DNA of 60,421 bases, taken from the NCBI RefSeq assembly GCF_028330525.1, contig NZ_JAQMSD010000120.1:1-60421 (forward strand). The letters run 5' to 3'. Made by a program: the position numbers and the translations under genes. Under the pieces are notes generated by a model. That model did no database searches, was not told the DNA's origin, and was given only the letters and a program-made list of their open reading frames with translations. This DNA is from Spirulina sp. CS-785/01. GTDB taxonomy: Bacteria; Cyanobacteriota; Cyanobacteriia; Cyanobacteriales; Spirulinaceae. This document shows positions 56,016-60,421 of the stretch, piece after piece. Each line of letters opens with the position of its first letter. Within the stretch, counting starts at the first letter, position 1.

Positions 56016-57611
56016 TCATGGATCAAGTGGTCGGTAGGTGCGATAGTCGAGATTGGGGAAGATATTGTCGATTAACTCCACTTTTTCTAACCAACCGGAA
56101 TCAATTTTTCCGTGACCAATATCCTCGTAGAGTTTATTAAACCGCATTAAATGCGATCGCGTGCGTCGTACTGCATAAGGAACCATTGTTCCCGTCCGCA
56201 TGATAAACGCCCAATCTGAAGATTGCGCCAATAATAACTCCCGTGCAGCCTGATTTAACGCCCGTTTCTCTAACTCATCGGTAGCCTCCCGACGACTTAA
56301 TTCGATCATCCGTTCGGTTGCTTTGTGGAGGTGGGGATAAACCCAAGCATTGGTCTCATTCATCCAAAACTCATGAAACCCTTTATATCCCCAACTGGAC
56401 TGGGCCGGATGACTCACCTGTTGGGTAGGTTCTTGTTGGAGATAGTTGGCTAAATGGATCATCCCGTAACTCTGTTGATCAAACCAACTTTTTCGGAATA
56501 GATAATCTAAAAAACGGGGCCCTTCATACCACCAATGACCAAATAACTCTGCATCGTAGGGGGACACCACCAAGGGAGGACGCTGCATGACGCTAGAGAG
56601 ATAGCGAATTTGCTGCTCTCGGTTAAAGACAAAATTCCCCGCGTGTTCGGCGGCCTTTTCCTTAGCCCAGTAGGGATCATATAAATCTTTCCGGCCTAAG
56701 TCTGCCATGCGACTGGTAATTTTGTGATATTTAATGCCCGTATTTTTCCGTTGACCGTTGGGCATAATGTAGGGTTTGATGTACTCGTATTCGGCTTCCC
56801 AGCCTAAATCTTTGTAGAATTCTCGATATACTGGGTCGCCGGGATACCCAACTTGGGACGACCACACCTGTTGAGAAGATTCCTGATCTCGCCCAAAGAC
56901 GGCCACTCCGGTTTCGGTGAAAATAGGGGCATAACTGCCAAAGCGAGGCCGCGGTCGGGCATAGAGAACCCCATGACCATCGGTGAGAAAATAACGGAGG
57001 CCGGCATCGGCTATCATCCGTTCTAAACCGTTATAATAGGCGCATTCGGGCAACCAGATGCCTTTGGGAGGGCGGCCAAAGGTGTCCTCGTAATGTTGAC
57101 ACGCGACTTCAAGTTGGGCCCAGACCGCTTGGGGGTACATTTTCATTAAGGGGAAGTAACCGTGGGTCGCACCACAGGTAATAATTTCGAGATTATTACT
57201 GTCGAGAAATTGTTTAAAGGCGGTTACTAAGTCCCCGTCGTACTTCTCCCAGGTTTGTCGGACTCCTTGAAATTCTTGGGCGTAATGTTCTGCCAGATAC
57301 TTGAGATGACCGTGATGCTTGTTGCGTTCAATTTCTTTTTCGGCGAGGTCTTGGAGAAGTTTGAGGTGTTGGTCGTAACGGTCTTGTAAGAGAGGGTCTC
57401 GAAGCATGGACACCAAGGGAGGGGTCAAACTCATGGTGATTTGGAATTCTACCCCGTCCCGCTTTAACCCCTCAAAAATTTGGATCAGGGGGACGTAGGT
57501 TTCGGTAATGGCTTCAAAGAGCCATTCTTCCTCAAGAACGTAATCACTCTCTGGGTGACGGACAAAGGGCAGATGAGCATGAAGAACAAGGGCAAGGTAG
57601 CCAAGAGCCAT
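56016..57611 (-). CDS. GH57 1,4-alpha-glucan branching enzyme
   Basis: The 531-residue enzyme begins GYLALVLHAHLPFVRHPE, a GH57 hallmark. The nucleophile Glu189 lies in GIWLPECAY and the acid Asp353 in SPYDAELFGHWWYEGP; both agree with the archaeal TK1436-type branching enzymes. It makes alpha-1,6 branches in glycogen-like glucan, alongside or instead of a GH13 GlgB. A C-terminal helical domain follows (about 420-531). sasA diverges about 245 bases upstream. Confidence 0.92.
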   Translation of the reverse strand: MALGYLALVLHAHLPFVRHPESDYVLEEEWLFEAITETYVPLIQIFEGLKRDGVEFQITMSLTPPLVSMLRDPLLQDRYDQHLKLLQDLAEKEIERNKHHGHLKYLAEHYAQEFQGVRQTWEKYDGDLVTAFKQFLDSNNLEIITCGATHGYFPLMKMYPQAVWAQLEVACQHYEDTFGRPPKGIWLPECAYYNGLERMIADAGLRYFLTDGHGVLYARPRPRFGSYAPIFTETGVAVFGRDQESSQQVWSSQVGYPGDPVYREFYKDLGWEAEYEYIKPYIMPNGQRKNTGIKYHKITSRMADLGRKDLYDPYWAKEKAAEHAGNFVFNREQQIRYLSSVMQRPPLVVSPYDAELFGHWWYEGPRFLDYLFRKSWFDQQSYGMIHLANYLQQEPTQQVSHPAQSSWGYKGFHEFWMNETNAWVYPHLHKATERMIELSRREATDELEKRALNQAARELLLAQSSDWAFIMRTGTMVPYAVRRTRSHLMRFNKLYEDIGHGKIDSGWLEKVELIDNIFPNLDYRTYRPLDP

Positions 57612-57856
57612 AATAATTCTTTGGGGTCAACAGGATGGGAAATTGAACAGATAGAAAGATGTTATCTTGCGATCGCTCGCTGGGGATACACACCTTCTCG
57701 CCAAACAAAATTTATCCTATTTTAAAGTTTAAGCGAACCTCCGAAACGCCAAAAATAGACTTCCTTCTCATTAAATGACTCCTCAGTTGCTAAAAAAGAT
57801 ATTAAGATATTATTAACTAGATATATTTTCTGGCTGTAACTCATCAGTCAATACCT

Positions 57857-59080
57857 GTGACTCCAGCAACTTCGCACCCTAGTCCCGTGCTGCAATACAA
57901 CCATGGCAACAACGGTAAATCAGTGAATCCAGAGGTTTCCCTCAATACCCCCAAAGCCTTACAGCTTTTACTATTTGTCGATGAACGCTCTCGTTCTCAG
58001 GAACAGACTCAACAAGTGGAAAGCTATCTCCAAACCCTCAAAGAGGACTATCCTTTTGAGCTTCAGATTATCGAAGTGAAAGAGCGTCCCGATTTAGTGG
58101 AGCATTTTCGCCTAGTGGCGAATCCTTCCCTAGTCAAATTGTTTCCCGAACCCAGACAGGTGTTAGTAGGAAGCAGTCTAGTGGCTCAGTTAAGACGGTT
58201 GTGGCAACAGTGGAAAGAAGAAGCTCAACGACAGCAAGAGGTTCTCGAAAAAGGGTTATCACAACCTGACAACGCTCACGATGTAGAAAACGGGAAAAAT
58301 GGTAATGGTTATTCCCCAGACAACATTTATTTAACTGAGGAAATTTTCCGCCTCAAAAAAGAAAATCAGGAGTTACGGGAGCAGTTACAGTTTAAAGACC
58401 AAGTGGTGGCCATGTTAGCCCATGACTTACGGAGTCCTCTCACTGCCGCGTCTATTGCAGTGGAGACCCTAGAACTAGCCCAAAATCAACCGGACTCGGA
58501 AAAAGCCAGCGAATTAATGGGTCAACTCTACAAGCAGGCCCGCACCCAGTTTCGGGTGATGAATCGGATGATCACGGATATTTTACAAACGGCGAAAGGG
58601 GCGAGTTCACTGAATTTAAAGTTACAAAATGTGCATTTACCTGATCTCTGTGAGGATATTTTCCAACAGTTTACCGAGTCTCTGACCACCAAAGCCCTTA
58701 ATTTCGAGAAGGATGTCCCCCAAGATATTCCCCCGGTTTATGCGGATGCAGAACTCATTCGCCAAGTTCTCACCAATTTAATCGAGAATGCGATTAAATA
58801 CACGCCGGAACAGGGAACGCTTAGTGTTTCGGTGTTGCACCGCACGACACAAAAAGTACAGATCAGTGTGTCTGATACGGGGCCAGGTATTCCAGAGGAG
58901 CAGCAAGAGCAAATTTTTGATGGCCATTTTCGCCTTAAACGGGATGAGGCGAAAGAGGGATATGGGATAGGATTATCCCTGTGTCGTCAGATTATTCAAG
59001 CCCATTATGGACAGATTTGGGTGGATAGTGTCCCCAATTTTGGCAGTTCGTTCCATTTTACGTTACCTGTCTATCGGTAG
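57857..59080 (+). CDS. sasA: Clock output histidine kinase SasA
   Basis: The 407-residue kinase has a KaiB-like thioredoxin-fold domain (about 30-120, ALQLLLFVDERSRSQEQ...) that docks on KaiC, a coiled linker, the H-box His189 (AHDLRSPLT) and an HATPase domain with NLIENAIKYTPEQ and DTGPGIPEE. It passes clock signals to RpaA; kaiABC is not in the window. The start is GTG 57857. Confidence 0.94.
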   Translation: MTPATSHPSPVLQYNHGNNGKSVNPEVSLNTPKALQLLLFVDERSRSQEQTQQVESYLQTLKEDYPFELQIIEVKERPDLVEHFRLVANPSLVKLFPEPRQVLVGSSLVAQLRRLWQQWKEEAQRQQEVLEKGLSQPDNAHDVENGKNGNGYSPDNIYLTEEIFRLKKENQELREQLQFKDQVVAMLAHDLRSPLTAASIAVETLELAQNQPDSEKASELMGQLYKQARTQFRVMNRMITDILQTAKGASSLNLKLQNVHLPDLCEDIFQQFTESLTTKALNFEKDVPQDIPPVYADAELIRQVLTNLIENAIKYTPEQGTLSVSVLHRTTQKVQISVSDTGPGIPEEQQEQIFDGHFRLKRDEAKEGYGIGLSLCRQIIQAHYGQIWVDSVPNFGSSFHFTLPVYR

Positions 59081-59085
59081 TCCCA

Positions 59086-59391
59086 TTAACACGCACCATT
59101 GACTAAACCATTAAACCCATAAACTTCCCGACTTCCTGTATAGGGAACTAACTCCACCTCCTTCTCATCCCCCGGTTCAAACCGAATGGCCGTTCCAGCA
59201 GGGATATTCAGGTGCATTCCCTTTGTCGCCTCTCGCTCAAATTGTAACGCCGAATTGGCCTCAAAAAAATGGAAATGAGACCCCACTTGAATGGGGCGAT
59301 CGCCCGTATTGGCAACAGTCACCGTCAACGTTTCTCGACCCGCATTTAACTCAATCTCTCCCTCATTAACCAACAATTCACCTGGAATCAT
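59086..59391 (-). CDS. ureB: Urease beta subunit
   Basis: The 101-residue subunit starts [19 protein letters not shown] and contains [18 protein letters not shown] and [12 protein letters not shown], matching UreB throughout. Urease needs UreA and UreC; neither is adjacent, so the urease genes are scattered here. The in-frame extension up to 59508 is low-complexity DNA and not part of the protein. Confidence 0.95.
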   Translation of the reverse strand: MIPGELLVNEGEIELNAGRETLTVTVANTGDRPIQVGSHFHFFEANSALQFEREATKGMHLNIPAGTAIRFEPGDEKEVELVPYTGSREVYGFNGLVNGAC

Positions 59392-59521
59392 CCTTATATT
59401 CCCCTCAAATTCAAACCATAGACCCATATTAAAAGAAACCCCCCATAAAAACCACAGAGACCAAAAGACCCCTTCTCCGTGTTCTCCGTGTTCTCTGTGG
59501 TTCAACATCTCCAGACAACCC

Positions 59522-60157
59522 CTACTTATTCGGCTGAGGAGTCATCCGTAAATAAGACTTAATCTCATTCACCCCTTTGGGGAATTTCTGCTTCGCTTCT
59601 TCGGTGGGGATAGAAGGAGCAACCACACAGTCATCCCCATCTTTCCAGTTAACCGGAGTGGCCACTTGATAATTGTCCGTTAATTGTAACGAGTCAATCA
59701 CCCGCAAAATTTCTTCAAAGTTGCGGCCAGTGCTAGGGGGATAAGTAATAGTAAGACGGAGTTTTTTACTGGGATCAATGACAAACACGGTTCGCACCGT
59801 AATACTAGAGCTAATATTCGGGTGAATCATCCCATAGAGTCCAGACACCTTCTGATCTGCGTCCGCCAAGATAGGATAATTAAGGGTGGTGCTTTGGGTT
59901 TCATTGATATCATTAATCCACCCTTGGTGGGAGTCCGCATCATCCACACTCAAGGCCATGACTTTCGCATTACGCTTCTCAAATTCTGGCTTGAGTTTTG
60001 CTACTTCTCCTAATTCCGTGGTGCAAACCGGGGTGTAGTCTGCGGGGTGGGAGAATAACACCACCCAGCTATCCCCCGCCCAATCATAAAAAGAAATGTC
60101 CCCTTCGCTAGAGGACTGTTTAAAGTCGGGTACTGTATCGCCTAATTGCAGAGCCAT
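59522..60157 (-). CDS. 1-Cys peroxiredoxin
   Basis: The 211-residue peroxidase has the Prx6-type N-terminus with the peroxidatic Cys45 in PVCTTELG. The long C-terminal arm (about 160-211) holds no aligned resolving cysteine; the second cysteine (DDCVV) is a separate position. It reduces hydrogen and organic peroxides. ATG 60157 has AGGAGAG upstream at a good spacing, so the longer frame to 60214 is rejected. Confidence 0.92.
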   Translation of the reverse strand: MALQLGDTVPDFKQSSSEGDISFYDWAGDSWVVLFSHPADYTPVCTTELGEVAKLKPEFEKRNAKVMALSVDDADSHQGWINDINETQSTTLNYPILADADQKVSGLYGMIHPNISSSITVRTVFVIDPSKKLRLTITYPPSTGRNFEEILRVIDSLQLTDNYQVATPVNWKDGDDCVVAPSIPTEEAKQKFPKGVNEIKSYLRMTPQPNK

Positions 60158-60388
60158 AATGGATTCTCTCCTGAATCGAAATGCAATCACTAATCGTTTC
60201 TTATTGTGCCACATACTCCGGTTTTCCGGTCGAGTTTTTGGAAATTATCGAGGGATGAGCAACGGCAATAGTGTTAATACTCCCCTATTTCCCTCTCCCC
60301 ATGCTCCCCAGTCCTGTTTGTAGAGCGTCTCCGCGCTTGAGAAAGGATATCTCTCCCTGTCCCAATTTATTCAACAAAAGAGCCGCTT
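60158..60388. other. Gap after the peroxiredoxin start
   Basis: Upstream region of the peroxiredoxin gene; its promoter should lie here. I see no gene or clear motif. Confidence 0.35.
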
Positions 60389-60420
60389 TCCTCCCCCACC
60401 TCGGAACAGGTGGGGGAGGA
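60389..60420. terminator. Strong hairpin at the window end
   Basis: TCCTCCCCCACCT and AGGTGGGGGAGGA pair perfectly around a 6-base loop. The sequence ends before any U-run, so its status as a terminator is unproven. Confidence 0.5.
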
Positions 60421-60421
60421 A

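Noticed and set aside
59392-59508. N-terminal extension of UreB
   Set aside because: The extra codons come from low-complexity GAACACGGA repeats; UreB proteins start at MIPGE.
60096-60323. 75-residue plus-strand frame at the window end
   Set aside because: It overlaps the peroxiredoxin start and its upstream region on the other strand and has no ribosome site.

Overview
The window is chromosomal DNA from a cyanobacterium. The evidence is the 3' end of psbA (photosystem II D1), a split rpoC1/rpoC2 pair, the clock kinase SasA, a GH57 branching enzyme, several cyanobacteria-restricted families, and frequent HIP1 octamers (GCGATCGC). Gaps full of heptamer repeats and short palindromes resemble filamentous, Oscillatoriales-like genomes, but I cannot fix the genus. 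I see no rRNA, tRNA, CRISPR array, transposase or prophage.

Layout. 1-187: psbA end and terminator. 400-6400 (minus): membrane-anchored GTPase, a TPR-CHAT protease gene interrupted by one in-frame stop, a MazF-type toxin-antitoxin pair and a lipoprotein. 6500-11400: membrane protein, GH13 alpha-amylase family enzyme, a decayed histidine-kinase fragment, SH3 protein, M15-like peptidase and an unlisted 50-residue protein with its own ribosome site and terminator. 11700-14350: pyrF-pyrE fusion, folK, NUDIX hydrolase. 14650-22815: a 2180-residue mosaic exoprotein with a subtilisin domain, then a DnaJ-TPR-WD40 protein. 23024-36730: hisD (minus), then rpsT, tatD, rpoB, rpoC1, rpoC2, the usual cyanobacterial order. 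36860-44930: CsoR/InrS-like metal sensor, uppP, a radical-SAM protein, M48 protease, pyrC, lepB. 45068-60157: prs, Ser/Thr kinase, bioD, rnc, proA, folB, MFS transporter, DUF3386 protein, radA, GH57 branching enzyme, sasA, ureB and 1-Cys peroxiredoxin.

Pathway links: prs, pyrC and pyrF-pyrE serve pyrimidine synthesis; folK and folB serve folate; the GH13 and GH57 enzymes act on alpha-glucans; rpoB-rpoC1-rpoC2 make three RNA polymerase subunits.

The most striking feature is an in-frame insertion of about 217 codons inside rpoB. It is AT-rich, helical-looking, flanked by proline-rich linkers and lacks intein signals. Removing it leaves a normal-length beta subunit of about 1101 residues. Other notable items are the CHAT gene with an internal stop and an extra two-helix hydrophobic segment, the 50-residue protein, a three-copy double-hairpin element (one copy between rpoC1 and rpoC2), and the tandem duplications that fill most intergenic gaps.
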